The notes beneath the pieces were generated by a model. It did no database searches, was not told the DNA's origin, and saw nothing but the letters and a program-made list of their open reading frames with translations. A stretch of DNA of 64,000 bases from Salinimicrobium sp049680855. Lineage in GTDB: Bacteria > Bacteroidota > Bacteroidia > Flavobacteriales > Flavobacteriaceae. Below, piece after piece: positions 35,135 through 43,810 of this stretch. A program made the position numbers and the translations under genes. The stretch lies in contig NZ_JBMPGS010000002.1 in the NCBI RefSeq assembly GCF_049680855.1, positions 1,011,693-1,075,692 of the forward strand, read 5' to 3'. How positions within the stretch are numbered: position 1 is the first letter of the stretch; each line of letters opens with the position of its first letter.

Positions 35135-36445
35135 TTATACCTTTTTTTGATCTACTTCAAGATTGCGCTTATTGCTTTTAAAAGGCCTAATGATAAGCCT
35201 GGAGGCTTTATCAAAGTTAACATAGTTGTACACCCAGTTAAAGAACGTGACAATCCTGTTCCTAAACCCTACCAAAAAATAAAGGTGGATAAACATCCAG
35301 ATGAACCAGGCGAAGAATCCGCCAAACTGGAATTTCCCAAGATCCACCACTGCTTTATTCCTTCCAACAGTAGCCATGGTTCCTTTATCATTGTAGGAGA
35401 AAGGTGCCAATTCTTCCTTTTTAAGTAAACGCTTTATATTTTTCGCCAGGTGCTTTCCCTGCTGAATTGCCGGCTGGGCAACCATTGGGTGACCTTTGGG
35501 ATATTTTTCATTCCTCATGAGGGCGATATCTCCAATGGCAAAAATATTCTCGTATCCTTCTACCTGGTTAAAGACATTTACCTCATAACGATCTGCCTTT
35601 TCCACAATCGCAGAGGCATTTAAACCTGCCACCGGCGCCCCTGAAACTCCGGCCGCCCAAATAAATGTAGAAGTTTTAAAAGTAAGGCCTTCCTGATTGG
35701 TAGTCACCTCTTCACCGTTATACTCATTCACCATTGTATTAAGGTGAATTTTCACCCCAAGCTCTTCCAGAAATTTTCGCGCTGCCTTTGAAGCTTTTTC
35801 ACTCATAGGGGGCAGCACCCTATTGAGCCCTTCCACAAGGTGTATTTTAATCTCGTTGGGGTCAAGATCTCTGAAATCGCGGGGAACAATATGGTTTCGC
35901 ACTTCGGCAATAGCACCGCATAATTCTACTCCTGTTGGGCCGGCGCCCGCAATAACAAAATTTAAAAGAGCCTTTCTCTTTTCAGCATCTGGAGTGATCA
36001 CCGCCTGCTCCAGGTTTTCGAGGATAAGGCTTCTAATGTTCAATGCCTGCGGAATGGTTTTCATCCACATCGCGTTTTCCTCAATACTTTTATTTCCGAA
36101 GAAATTTGTTCTGGAACCGGTAGCAATTACCAGATAATCGTACACCAGATCTCCTATGTTGGAATGAAGCGTATTTATTTCAGGAGAAATAGATTCCACT
36201 TCGGCAAGTCTGAAGTAACCTTCTTTACTGTGCCTTGTAATCTTTCGAAGAGGATATGCAATAGAATCTGGCTCCAGGCCTGAAGTTGAAACCTGGTACA
36301 GCAATGGCTGAAAGGTATGATAGTTATGCCTGTCTAACAATACGACCTGGAGATCTTCCTTTAAAAGATTTTTAGCCAAAGACATGCCGGCAAAACCACC
36401 ACCTATGATTACTACTCTCGGCTTTTCAGAAATAGGAATATTCAT
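35135..36445 (-). CDS. ndh: Type II NADH dehydrogenase (NDH-2), FAD-dependent
   Basis: 436 aa. FAD motif VVIIGGGFAGMSLAKNL at the N-terminus, NYHTFQPLLYQVSTSGLEPD (typical NDH-2 quinone-side segment), second Rossmann FVIAGAGPTGVELCGAIAEV for NADH, and IFAIGDIALM near the FAD. The C-terminus is amphipathic and hydrophobic (FFAWFIWMFIHLYFLVGF), used for membrane attachment. It oxidises NADH and reduces menaquinone without pumping ions. A minus-strand TTG-N22-TAACTTTA ahead of the gene is a weak promoter candidate. Confidence 0.9.
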   Translation of the reverse strand: MNIPISEKPRVVIIGGGFAGMSLAKNLLKEDLQVVLLDRHNYHTFQPLLYQVSTSGLEPDSIAYPLRKITRHSKEGYFRLAEVESISPEINTLHSNIGDLVYDYLVIATGSRTNFFGNKSIEENAMWMKTIPQALNIRSLILENLEQAVITPDAEKRKALLNFVIAGAGPTGVELCGAIAEVRNHIVPRDFRDLDPNEIKIHLVEGLNRVLPPMSEKASKAARKFLEELGVKIHLNTMVNEYNGEEVTTNQEGLTFKTSTFIWAAGVSGAPVAGLNASAIVEKADRYEVNVFNQVEGYENIFAIGDIALMRNEKYPKGHPMVAQPAIQQGKHLAKNIKRLLKKEELAPFSYNDKGTMATVGRNKAVVDLGKFQFGGFFAWFIWMFIHLYFLVGFRNRIVTFFNWVYNYVNFDKASRLIIRPFKSNKRNLEVDQKKV

Positions 36446-36570
36446 ACTAAATAGATAATTTCCCTTAAAGTTATTGTTTCCCTTTGAAACAGCGGCAAGA
36501 GATCAAATTTTTAGGCATTTTGTAACATTCGGCCGTGAATGCATACATATATATTGATTAAGTATCATCT

Positions 36571-37065
36571 GTGGATAAAGAACTTGAACATCGTTTTGTA
36601 ACCAATCTGGAACAGCACCAGAACATTGTACATAAGATTTGTCGCATTTATACCAATGATCAGGAATCCCACAACGACTTATTTCAGGAAATTACTATAC
36701 AGCTTTGGAAAGCATATCCCAAATTTAGAGGAGATTCCAAGTTTAGTACCTGGATGTATCGTGTGGCACTAAACACAGCCATAACGCTCTATAGAAAGTC
36801 CAAACGAGATATTAAAACGCAGGATATAGATACTGTAAGTTTTAGGATAAAAGCCGACGAGTATGATGACCAGACAGAGCAACAGTTAAAATTAATGTAC
36901 ACCGCAGTAAAACAATTAAATGATATAGATAAAGCATTGGTTTTCCTATACCTGGAAGACCAATCTTACAAGGAAATATCTGATACCCTTGGGATCACCG
37001 AGGTAAATGCAAGAGTGAAAATGAACCGAGTGAAAACAAAATTAAAGAGCATTTTAAATCCGTAG
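36571..37065 (+). CDS. ECF-type sigma-70 family RNA polymerase sigma factor
   Basis: 164 aa with a GTG start. Region 2 is clear (DLFQEITIQLWKAYPKFRG, FSTWMYRVALNTAITLYRK), and region 4 is SYKEISDTLGITEVNARVKM. No region 3, so it belongs to the extracytoplasmic-function class. The membrane protein 6 bp downstream is the obvious candidate partner. No iron or TonB genes adjoin, so it is not of the FecI type by context. Confidence 0.88.
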   Translation: MDKELEHRFVTNLEQHQNIVHKICRIYTNDQESHNDLFQEITIQLWKAYPKFRGDSKFSTWMYRVALNTAITLYRKSKRDIKTQDIDTVSFRIKADEYDDQTEQQLKLMYTAVKQLNDIDKALVFLYLEDQSYKEISDTLGITEVNARVKMNRVKTKLKSILNP

Positions 37066-37071
37066 AAAATA

Positions 37072-37710
37072 ATGGATGAACTGGATATTTTAAAACAAGA
37101 CTGGAAAAAGCAGGAAGCAGGACTTCCACGGCTTTCCTTTGATGAAATATATAAAATGCTTTGGAAAAGATCTTCTTCTATTGTGAAATGGATCTTTATC
37201 ATTAGTATCCTTGAATTGTTCCTGTCTACCTTTCTCAGCATTGTTTTTGCCGATAAGGCTTATTGGGATGAAATGGAACGACTTCACCTGGTTAATTTCA
37301 CCTATGTCTATTACGTCGTTAGCTACTGCATTACATTTTTCTTTATTTACCGGTTTTACCAGAATTACAGGAAAATTTCAACTACAGATGATGCGGCAAC
37401 ACTCATGAAAAATATTCTCAAGACCCGCAAAACAGTCAAAATTTATATTGGATATGTTCTTGCCTCTACAGCATTTTCTGCAATAGTAATCTCATATTTC
37501 ACCATAAAAAATCACCGTGCCGCAGAAGCCGTGGAGGAAAGCCAAAAATACAGCTTTGAAACTATGGATTGGATCAAATTTATCCTGATTGGGCTCATTG
37601 CGCTGGCAATTTGCCTTGCTATCGTATGGCTTTTTTACCGGTTAATTTATGGAATTTTACTGCGTAAGTTGAAAAGGAATTACAAGGAACTTAGTAAGCT
37701 CGAAATGTAG
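37072..37710 (+). CDS. Multi-pass membrane protein paired with the ECF sigma factor, candidate anti-sigma factor
   Basis: 212 aa. A soluble N-terminus of about 40 residues (MDELDILKQDWKKQEAGLP) precedes four transmembrane helices (about 43-63, 77-97, 125-145, 168-192). The start MDELDxLKxxWKK is shared by many Bacteroidota proteins that follow ECF genes and are often misannotated as carotene monooxygenases; no oxygenase motif is present. The cytosolic N-terminal segment could bind the sigma factor, but no ZAS or FecR motif is visible, so the anti-sigma role is inferred from gene order only. Confidence 0.72.
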   Translation: MDELDILKQDWKKQEAGLPRLSFDEIYKMLWKRSSSIVKWIFIISILELFLSTFLSIVFADKAYWDEMERLHLVNFTYVYYVVSYCITFFFIYRFYQNYRKISTTDDAATLMKNILKTRKTVKIYIGYVLASTAFSAIVISYFTIKNHRAAEAVEESQKYSFETMDWIKFILIGLIALAICLAIVWLFYRLIYGILLRKLKRNYKELSKLEM

Positions 37711-37747
37711 CGTTTTATAGCAATTGCAACATCTTCTATACGATACG

Positions 37748-38191
37748 ATGAAAATAACACTTCCTGAAAATACCATTTTTAAAACCGGTGAGAAACCAGC
37801 TGAAGCATATAAAAAGTTACAGAAGCTTATTCATTCTTTAAATGAACGCGCACTTCCGGAAGAGGTAATTGTGGCTATAAATACAGAACTCGAGCAGCTT
37901 GAAAAAGCCACAGGAACCAAAAAACAACTGCTCGTTCTCCTTCACAATACGCAACAAAGCATTCTTGAGCTGGTACGGAAAAAAACGGGGCTGGTGCCGG
38001 AGAATTATTATACTTATTTATGGCTCCCGGTAGGAATGGCTGCCTTTGGCCTGCCCATAGGCTCTATTATTTCTTCCTTGACAGGAAATACGGTCTTTCT
38101 CGCCATAGGTTTACCAATTGGTATGAGCCTGGGCCTTTTGTTAGGAAAACATCTTGATGAAAGGGCAAAGAAGGAAAACAAGGTAATTTAA
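37748..38191 (+). CDS. Small membrane protein with two C-terminal TM helices, unknown function
   Basis: About 147 aa from the ATG at 37748 (a TTG at 37724 is possible but adds a poor N-terminus). Residues 1-80 are soluble and helical; 90-135 hold two glycine-rich transmembrane helices (YLWLPVGMAAFGLPIGSII and FLAIGLPIGMSLGLLLGKHL). Not recognised as a named family. It follows the ECF/membrane pair by 37 bp and may share their transcript. Confidence 0.65.
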   Translation: MKITLPENTIFKTGEKPAEAYKKLQKLIHSLNERALPEEVIVAINTELEQLEKATGTKKQLLVLLHNTQQSILELVRKKTGLVPENYYTYLWLPVGMAAFGLPIGSIISSLTGNTVFLAIGLPIGMSLGLLLGKHLDERAKKENKVI

Positions 38192-38199
38192 AAATTCAT

Positions 38200-38218
38200 T
38201 CAAAAGTGCCATTTTTGA
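38200..38218. repeat. Near-palindromic motif copy
   Basis: TCAAAAGTGCCATTTTTGA, one mismatch from the 19-bp motif, in the 39-bp gap between two convergent genes where no G+C-rich terminator is seen. Confidence 0.5.
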
Positions 38219-38230
38219 GGTGCTTTCTTC

Positions 38231-39034
38231 CTAATATTCCCACTGCCGTTTTTTATTAAGCTCTTCTATGGCCTCCAGTTCTTCCCGCGGAATCACTTTT
38301 AAAAAGGAAGAGTGCTGTTCTATAGCGTATTCCAGCTTTTCCACGATCTCCTCTATGCTTTCATTTTCATAATCAAACACGAGCGGTTCCTTGATCTGGA
38401 AAGATTGAAGAATTCCCCTTTTTTTGATCCTGATGCCTTTTTTATCAAAAGACCTTCTAAATCCGTCGATTACAATAGGAATAACGATGGGTTTGTGTTG
38501 TTTTATGATGTGAGCAGTCCCTTTTCTTATTGGTTTGAAGGGTTTTGTAGTTCCCTGGGGGAAAGTGATCACCCACCCGTCCTTTAAAGCGGTTCCGATA
38601 TTTTCAGTATCATTCAAATTAACTTCCCGCTGCACTTCTTTTCCTTTTTCCCGCCAGGTGCGCTCCACAGTAATTGCGCCTGCATAAGCCATAATTCTGG
38701 TTAAAAGCCCTGCATTCATGGTTTCCTTTGCGGCTACGTAGTAAATATTCAGCTTGGGTTGCCACAAGTAGCCTACGTTCTTTATTGAATCTACCCGCCC
38801 GCTAAGACTGGCGTTGAACACATGGAACATCGCGGTTACATCGGCAAAATAGGTTTGGTGATTAGAAACGAACAGCACATTATTACCTGGCAGGTTTTTG
38901 ATAATTTCAGAGCCTTCTATTTTAAGTTCATTAAAACCTCTATACCGCCGGTGAGACAACACCCCAAAAATGCGGATAAGCCATTTCTTAAGGAATAAAA
39001 TATGTCCAAAAGGATTCTTTTTTAACAATCCCAT
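38231..39034 (-). CDS. 1-acyl-sn-glycerol-3-phosphate acyltransferase-family protein (PlsC-like)
   Basis: 267 aa from the ATG at 39034; a TTG at 39064 would add ten residues. Acyltransferase motif I is SNHQTYFADV (H-x4-D) and motif III is FPQGTTKPFKPIRKGTAHI, followed by PIVIPIVIDGF. It would transfer an acyl chain to lysophosphatidate or a related lipid at the inner membrane. Length and motifs are normal for the family. Gene order gives no more specific substrate. Confidence 0.87.
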   Translation of the reverse strand: MGLLKKNPFGHILFLKKWLIRIFGVLSHRRYRGFNELKIEGSEIIKNLPGNNVLFVSNHQTYFADVTAMFHVFNASLSGRVDSIKNVGYLWQPKLNIYYVAAKETMNAGLLTRIMAYAGAITVERTWREKGKEVQREVNLNDTENIGTALKDGWVITFPQGTTKPFKPIRKGTAHIIKQHKPIVIPIVIDGFRRSFDKKGIRIKKRGILQSFQIKEPLVFDYENESIEEIVEKLEYAIEQHSSFLKVIPREELEAIEELNKKRQWEY

Positions 39035-39081
39035 ACGTTCAATTTCTTTTTTAAAGCGGTACAAAGATACTAATTCACAGG

Positions 39082-39723
39082 TTACAGCACCTGTCTTAAC
39101 ACCTCCTTCATTTCACTTAACATCATTGCTGTTGCACCCCAAACGATGTGTCCGCTAAGCATAAATGCGGGCACCTCAATGTTTTTTGCATAAGAAGTAC
39201 TCAACTTTTGACGAGTAAGTGCAGAATCGTTCATAAAATCTTCCAACGCGATTTCCAGCACCGATTCTACTTCAGACTCCTGCGGAATCAACACGGGTGT
39301 CTTTTCCATGAGTCCCATGAAGGGCTGCACCCAGAAATTGCTTGGTGGAATATAAATTTTTGTCATTTGCTTTAGAACCTTGATTTCCTTCTGCGGAATC
39401 CCAACTTCTTCTTCCGTTTCCCTTAATGCAGTTTGTTCAAGATCTTTGTCTCCCTCTTCCATACGACCGCCGGGAAACCCAACCTGATTTGAATGCACGC
39501 CGCGGTAAGTTTTCCGAAGAATGAGTACAAAATGTGTTTTTTCAGACTTATCGGGATAAAAAACAGCCAGCACTCCGGCTTTATTGGCATCCCTGATTTC
39601 AATTTCCTTTTGCTCCAACTCCTTCAGTCTTAAAAGTGGTGCCAATTTGTAATGCGCTTCCTCGCCGGGAAGCTTAATTTTTTTTAAATTCGGACTTTTA
39701 CTTTTAAACTCCTGGAAATCCAT
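39082..39723 (-). CDS. NUDIX hydrolase, CoA pyrophosphatase type
   Basis: 213 aa. The Nudix box GGRMEEGDKDLEQTALRETEEEVGI (G-x5-E-x7-RE-x2-EE-x-G) is complete, and the preceding VHSNQVGFPGG belongs to the CoA-pyrophosphatase subgroup. The start MDFQEFKSKSPNLKKIKLPG is chosen because it matches the family's conserved N-terminus; longer upstream readings run into the oppositely coded cyclophilin gene. Expected reaction: CoA or derivatives to 3',5'-ADP and 4'-phosphopantetheine. Its ATG overlaps the ATG of the divergent gene in a CATG. Confidence 0.88.
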   Translation of the reverse strand: MDFQEFKSKSPNLKKIKLPGEEAHYKLAPLLRLKELEQKEIEIRDANKAGVLAVFYPDKSEKTHFVLILRKTYRGVHSNQVGFPGGRMEEGDKDLEQTALRETEEEVGIPQKEIKVLKQMTKIYIPPSNFWVQPFMGLMEKTPVLIPQESEVESVLEIALEDFMNDSALTRQKLSTSYAKNIEVPAFMLSGHIVWGATAMMLSEMKEVLRQVL

Positions 39724-40456
39724 GTTTCGACACCTTTCAATGTTATTTTGCTTCGTTCTGGTTTTTGCAAGTTGTGAAGATAACAAAACTTCAAAACAAA
39801 CTGCAGGTTCTACTTCGGAGGAAATACAAACGTCTTCAGAAAATTCTCTAGAGGAAGAACCCGAAGCGGAAGAAAATCCTGAAGAAGAACAGGAAAAGCC
39901 GCAAGGCCCATTGATCGTACAGGAGGAGTTTATACCTTTTATGACAGAATATGGAAAAGAAAATCCTGAGGACGAAATAAGGATCAAAACCAGGTTTGGG
40001 AACATTGATGTAGAGCTTTTTCATGACACTCCGCTGCACAGGGCAAACTTTATCTTCCTTGTCAAAAATGACTATTTTGAAGATACTTATTTTCACCGCG
40101 TGGCTGAAGGTTTTGTGATACAGGGTGGAAATTCAGACAATGCTTCGACTAATAAAAAGAGACATTACATTGGAGATTATCTCATCCCCAGTGAATTTGA
40201 AGCCGGGCACCCGCACAGTAGAGGTGCATTTTCGGCAGCAAAATACAGCGAACAGAATGTAGCCAAAGCTTCTTCCCCATTCGAATTTTTTATTGTTCAA
40301 AGTGAAGGTGGTGCGCATCACCTGGACAATGATCACACCGTGTTTGGAAGAGTGACCGACGGCATGAAGGTAGTTGACACTATCAACAAAGTGAAAGTTG
40401 ATAGCGGTGAATGGCCGCTAAACAACATTTATATGGATATTGAGATTCTTGACTAA
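39722..40456 (+). CDS. Cyclophilin-type peptidyl-prolyl isomerase lipoprotein
   Basis: 244 aa. Lipobox VFASC near residue 18, a long Glu/Pro/Ser-rich acidic linker, then a cyclophilin domain from about residue 85: KTRFGNIDVELFHDTPLHRA, YFEDTYFHRVAEGFVIQGG and FEFFIVQSEGGAHHLDNDHT. The active-site FHRV and GFVIQGG are present, while parts of the usual loop differ as in many bacterial cyclophilins. It would fold proteins in the periplasm or at the outer membrane. An alternative Met at 39740 would lose the positive charge of the signal peptide. Confidence 0.88.
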   Translation: MFRHLSMLFCFVLVFASCEDNKTSKQTAGSTSEEIQTSSENSLEEEPEAEENPEEEQEKPQGPLIVQEEFIPFMTEYGKENPEDEIRIKTRFGNIDVELFHDTPLHRANFIFLVKNDYFEDTYFHRVAEGFVIQGGNSDNASTNKKRHYIGDYLIPSEFEAGHPHSRGAFSAAKYSEQNVAKASSPFEFFIVQSEGGAHHLDNDHTVFGRVTDGMKVVDTINKVKVDSGEWPLNNIYMDIEILD

Positions 40457-41170
40457 CTACTGCTGCGTAAAGTAATTGTAATCTTTAATAACTGTTTTGA
40501 GGAAGTCTGTCGGTTTTTCTTCAGGATCGACTTCTAAAATTTCAGAAACTTTGGCAGAAAGCGAACGAATGACATTATAATTACCGTTCCTGATAGAATC
40601 CTGGTAAAGATTCTTAATATTTTGAACATCGACATCGCTTAAAACGGTCACCTGCGGATATTTTGGTGTATAAGATTCGGGAATGTCCACCTGCAGGGTT
40701 TGCTGGAAATTTGTCTGCGGTTTTTCAGAAATTACCGTTGTTCCTGCGGCAAGATCTCCCAGACGTTGCCCTTTTCCATTGAATAGTATCGTTACCACTG
40801 CTACACTTCCACTGGTTAAGGTGATATCAATTACCCTTAAAAGCCATCTCACCAGAAAATTTGAAAAAGCAGGTTTTGCACCGTCTAACTTTACGACTCT
40901 CAATTTTAGAACAGCTTTCCCTGGAGTTTGCCCATTCCACAATGTTTCCCAAACCAAAAAGTACAGAAAGATTGGCAAACCTACGGCGAGTATAAAAACC
41001 CATTCCCCCCCTGCAGAAAGTTCTAGACTGCCCAGAAAAAACGCAAGAATAATAGCATACGCCAGCATAATAAGGCCATCTATGAGAAAGGCCAAAATGC
41101 GCTCACCAATGCCCGCAACATTTTGAGTAATAGTGATATTTTGCGCAGTTTCAATTTGAAAATTATCCAT
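40457..41170 (-). CDS. RDD-family membrane protein
   Basis: 237 aa. The N-terminal soluble stretch leads into GERILAFLIDGLIM (the Arg and Asp of the RDD signature) and three to four transmembrane helices with NGQTPGKAVLKLRVV, a conserved RDD segment. A cytosolic tail of about 90 residues follows. RDD proteins have been linked to ion or compatible-solute exchange, but this type next to SpoIIM/MoxR/DUF58 genes has no assigned function. Its stop codon directly abuts the cyclophilin stop, and it is divergent from the MoxR operon by 35 bp. Confidence 0.85.
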   Translation of the reverse strand: MDNFQIETAQNITITQNVAGIGERILAFLIDGLIMLAYAIILAFFLGSLELSAGGEWVFILAVGLPIFLYFLVWETLWNGQTPGKAVLKLRVVKLDGAKPAFSNFLVRWLLRVIDITLTSGSVAVVTILFNGKGQRLGDLAAGTTVISEKPQTNFQQTLQVDIPESYTPKYPQVTVLSDVDVQNIKNLYQDSIRNGNYNVIRSLSAKVSEILEVDPEEKPTDFLKTVIKDYNYFTQQ

Positions 41171-41205
41171 TTAATACGTTTCTTTGAGACAAATAAAAAA
41201 AGTAC

Positions 41206-42186
41206 ATGCGCGAGGCTGCTTTTGTGAAGCAAAATAAGGATAAATGGTTAAGATTTGAAAATGCCCTTCAAAATAACACGTTTATTTCTCCCGATGAACT
41301 TTCTGCATTATATCTGGAAGTCACAGATCATTTGAGCTATGCCCAGACTTTTTATCCTCGCAGCAATACCTTACAGTACCTCAACACACTGGCCTCAAGG
41401 GCTCACCAAAAAATTTACAAAACCAAGAGAGAGTCCCGAAGCCGCTTTTTAAGCTTTTTCCTGGAGGAATTTCCAAGGGAATTTTATTTCTATCAGAAAC
41501 AACTTCTTTTAGCATTTCTAATATTCGTCCTGTTTACCGCGGTAGGAGCATTTTCAGCAGCGAGTGACGGAGCTTTTGTAAGATCCATCTTAGGAGATGC
41601 TTATGTAAACATGACGCTGGAAAATATTGCCAACGAAGATCCTATGGCTGTTTATAAAAAAATGGAGGAGGTAGACATGTTCCTGGGAATCACCATTAAT
41701 AACATTAGAGTGGCTTTGTATGCCTTTGTCTTCGGAATTTTTCTGGGGCTGGGAACCGTCTTTCTTGTAATGCAGAATGCAGTAATGCTGGGCTCTTTTC
41801 AATATTTCTTCTATGAGCAGGGACTTTTATGGGAATCGGTCCGAACGATCTGGATCCATGGCGCAATTGAAATTTCTGTTATTATTGTGGCTGCCTGCGC
41901 CGGGCTTGTAGTAGGAAAAGGTATACTTTTTCCAGGTACTTATACCCGGTTAACATCTTTTGTAAGAAGTGTAAAGGCCGGTTTAAAGATAGTGGTTAGT
42001 ACCATTCCATTCTTTATTATTGCAGGATTCCTGGAAGGATTTGTGACGCGACATACGGAAATGCCCGACTGGCTGGCCATTTTGGTCATTGCCACTTCAT
42101 TTATTCTTATCCTATTTTATTACGTATTTTATCCAATTCTACTCAACAAACAACCTCAACATGACAGAAAATTACATTCGGTTTAA
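41206..42186 (+). CDS. SpoIIM-like (stage II sporulation protein M family) membrane protein
   Basis: 326 aa. A helical cytosolic N-terminus of about 90 residues precedes at least five transmembrane helices. GITINNIRVALYAFVFGIFL and WIHGAIEISVIIVAACAGL are characteristic of the family (the His-Gly-x-Ile/Pro-Glu loop). The organism is not a spore former; in Bacteroidota this family is coupled to MoxR/DUF58 operons. Overlaps the next gene by 26 bp. Confidence 0.87.
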   Translation: MREAAFVKQNKDKWLRFENALQNNTFISPDELSALYLEVTDHLSYAQTFYPRSNTLQYLNTLASRAHQKIYKTKRESRSRFLSFFLEEFPREFYFYQKQLLLAFLIFVLFTAVGAFSAASDGAFVRSILGDAYVNMTLENIANEDPMAVYKKMEEVDMFLGITINNIRVALYAFVFGIFLGLGTVFLVMQNAVMLGSFQYFFYEQGLLWESVRTIWIHGAIEISVIIVAACAGLVVGKGILFPGTYTRLTSFVRSVKAGLKIVVSTIPFFIIAGFLEGFVTRHTEMPDWLAILVIATSFILILFYYVFYPILLNKQPQHDRKLHSV

Positions 42187-43039
42187 AAAGCAAAGAGATC
42201 TTGGAGATATCATTACCGATACCTTCAAATTCCTTCGAGAAAATTTTAAGCCCCTCTTTAAACTGATCTTCCAAATTGCAGGTCCGGCATTTTTGGTGCT
42301 TTTGGTGGCTTTGTCATACAGTTCTTATCTTAGCATGGACACTTTTGGGAATTCCATTTTTGACTTGGCCGATGGCCTGGATGTAGGAACATTTATCATA
42401 TCTGGAGTGGTAATGGCTTTATCCTTAATGGCCTTTTATGTCTTGCTGTATGGAACGGTTTTACATTATATTTATTCTTACATAAGACATGATGGAGCCG
42501 TAGTAGAAGAAGAGGTAAAAGCCGGAGCAAAAAGTGATTTTGGTGGGCTGCTAGGACTTATCTTACTTACCGGGATAATGATGATCTTTGGTATTGCCTT
42601 GTGTGTATTACCAGGTATTTACCTTTGGGTACCACTTTCAGTGGCACCGGCGATTTTAATTTTTGGAAGAACCTCAGTTTCAGATGCTATTTCTGAATCT
42701 TTCAATCTTATAAAAGATAACTGGTGGATGACATTTTTCACCCTCCTGGTGATGACCATTCTAATGTACATCATCAGTTTAATTTTCCAGATCCCAATGT
42801 TCCTTTATTACTTCGTTAAAACCTTTACCATGGTTCAGGAAGGTTCCGCAGCAGATCCTTCCTCGCTCTTTGACTGGGTTTATGTGGTAGTAAATGTCAT
42901 TTCTTCCCTGTTTCAATACTTGCTTACGGTAATAATGATCGTCACAGCGGCTTTCATATACTACGATCTTAATGAGAAGAAGAATTTCACCGGTACTTAT
43001 GAAACGATTTCACAACTAGGTACTTCAGAAAACCAATAA
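42161..43039 (+). CDS. Multi-pass membrane protein of the MoxR-DUF58 operon
   Basis: About 292 aa from the ATG at 42161 (MTENYIRFKKQRDLGDIITD); an upstream in-frame start is unlikely because it would extend deep into the SpoIIM-like gene. Six or so hydrophobic segments, with a glycerophosphoryl-diester-phosphodiesterase-membrane-domain-like arrangement (LGDIITDTFKFLRENF at the start is typical). No catalytic residues. Stop and next ATG are adjacent (TAAATG), showing tight coupling. Confidence 0.78.
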   Translation: MTENYIRFKKQRDLGDIITDTFKFLRENFKPLFKLIFQIAGPAFLVLLVALSYSSYLSMDTFGNSIFDLADGLDVGTFIISGVVMALSLMAFYVLLYGTVLHYIYSYIRHDGAVVEEEVKAGAKSDFGGLLGLILLTGIMMIFGIALCVLPGIYLWVPLSVAPAILIFGRTSVSDAISESFNLIKDNWWMTFFTLLVMTILMYIISLIFQIPMFLYYFVKTFTMVQEGSAADPSSLFDWVYVVVNVISSLFQYLLTVIMIVTAAFIYYDLNEKKNFTGTYETISQLGTSENQ

Positions 43040-43810
43040 ATGCGAATCCTGTTCATTCTTCTGTGTTTAAGTATTACCTGCTATGGTTATAGCGGTAATA
43101 TGCTCCAAACTTCGGAAAATGGGCAACAGGAAATCATTTCTGAAACAGAGGCAGCACCTGCTCCGCTGGAATTTGATCGTGAAGAGATCAACGCCCTGAA
43201 GCAAGACCCAGAGTTCGACTATACCGATGAAAAAGTACAGGAAAACTGGTGGACGAGATTTAAACGTTATTTGCGTTTACAATGGCAAAAGTTTTTAAAC
43301 TGGCTGAGCGGAGATCATAACATCAATGAATTTGTGTTGTTCCTGTTCGAGTCACTTCCTTACCTGCTCATAGCGGCAATCCTGCTTTTTGCAGTCTGGC
43401 TTTTCACTAAATTAAATCCGGCGGGTTCTTACCTTAAAGATCCAAAAGCGGCAAGTGTATTTATTAATGAAGAGGAAGAGATCGTGCAATCCAGGAATAT
43501 CCAAAAGTTAATAGAAGAAGCCGTGGCCGCGGGTAATTACCGGCTGGCAGTAAGGTTTCATTATCTTCTGGTCCTTCAGAAACTTAGCGAAAAAGGATTC
43601 ATTGATTACCAATATTCCAAGACTGATGAGGATTATTTAATAGAAATACAAAAAGAAGAACTCGGCCGGCAATTTTCACAAATAACCAGGATCTACGATT
43701 TTATCTGGTATGGAAATTTTACGGTAAGTGCCGGGAATTATCCCCGGGCAAAGAAGGAATTTGAAATAATGCAGGAACAAATAAATAAAGGAAATGAGCA
43801 AAACCTATAA
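43040..43810 (+). CDS. DUF4129-containing membrane protein
   Basis: 256 aa. A signal-peptide-like N-terminus, an acidic exported region of about 70 residues, one transmembrane helix (LLIAAILLFAVWLFTKL, about 110-127), and a cytosolic C-terminal DUF4129 segment (AGNYRLAVRFHYLLVLQKLS, IYDFIWYGNFTVSAGNYPRA). DUF4129 proteins accompany MoxR and DUF58 proteins, sometimes as part of transglutaminase-like systems. Overlaps the next gene by 17 bp. Confidence 0.85.
   Translation: MRILFILLCLSITCYGYSGNMLQTSENGQQEIISETEAAPAPLEFDREEINALKQDPEFDYTDEKVQENWWTRFKRYLRLQWQKFLNWLSGDHNINEFVLFLFESLPYLLIAAILLFAVWLFTKLNPAGSYLKDPKAASVFINEEEEIVQSRNIQKLIEEAVAAGNYRLAVRFHYLLVLQKLSEKGFIDYQYSKTDEDYLIEIQKEELGRQFSQITRIYDFIWYGNFTVSAGNYPRAKKEFEIMQEQINKGNEQNL

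Noticed and set aside
37072..37710. Beta-carotene 15,15'-monooxygenase
   Set aside because: Such labels are common for this type of protein, but no iron-ligand His pattern is visible; it is a four-helix membrane protein next to an ECF gene.
39724..40005. N-terminal extension of the NUDIX protein by 94 residues
   Set aside because: It is antisense to the cyclophilin signal peptide and acidic linker, is Ser-rich and low complexity, and the family start MDFQEF is at 39723.
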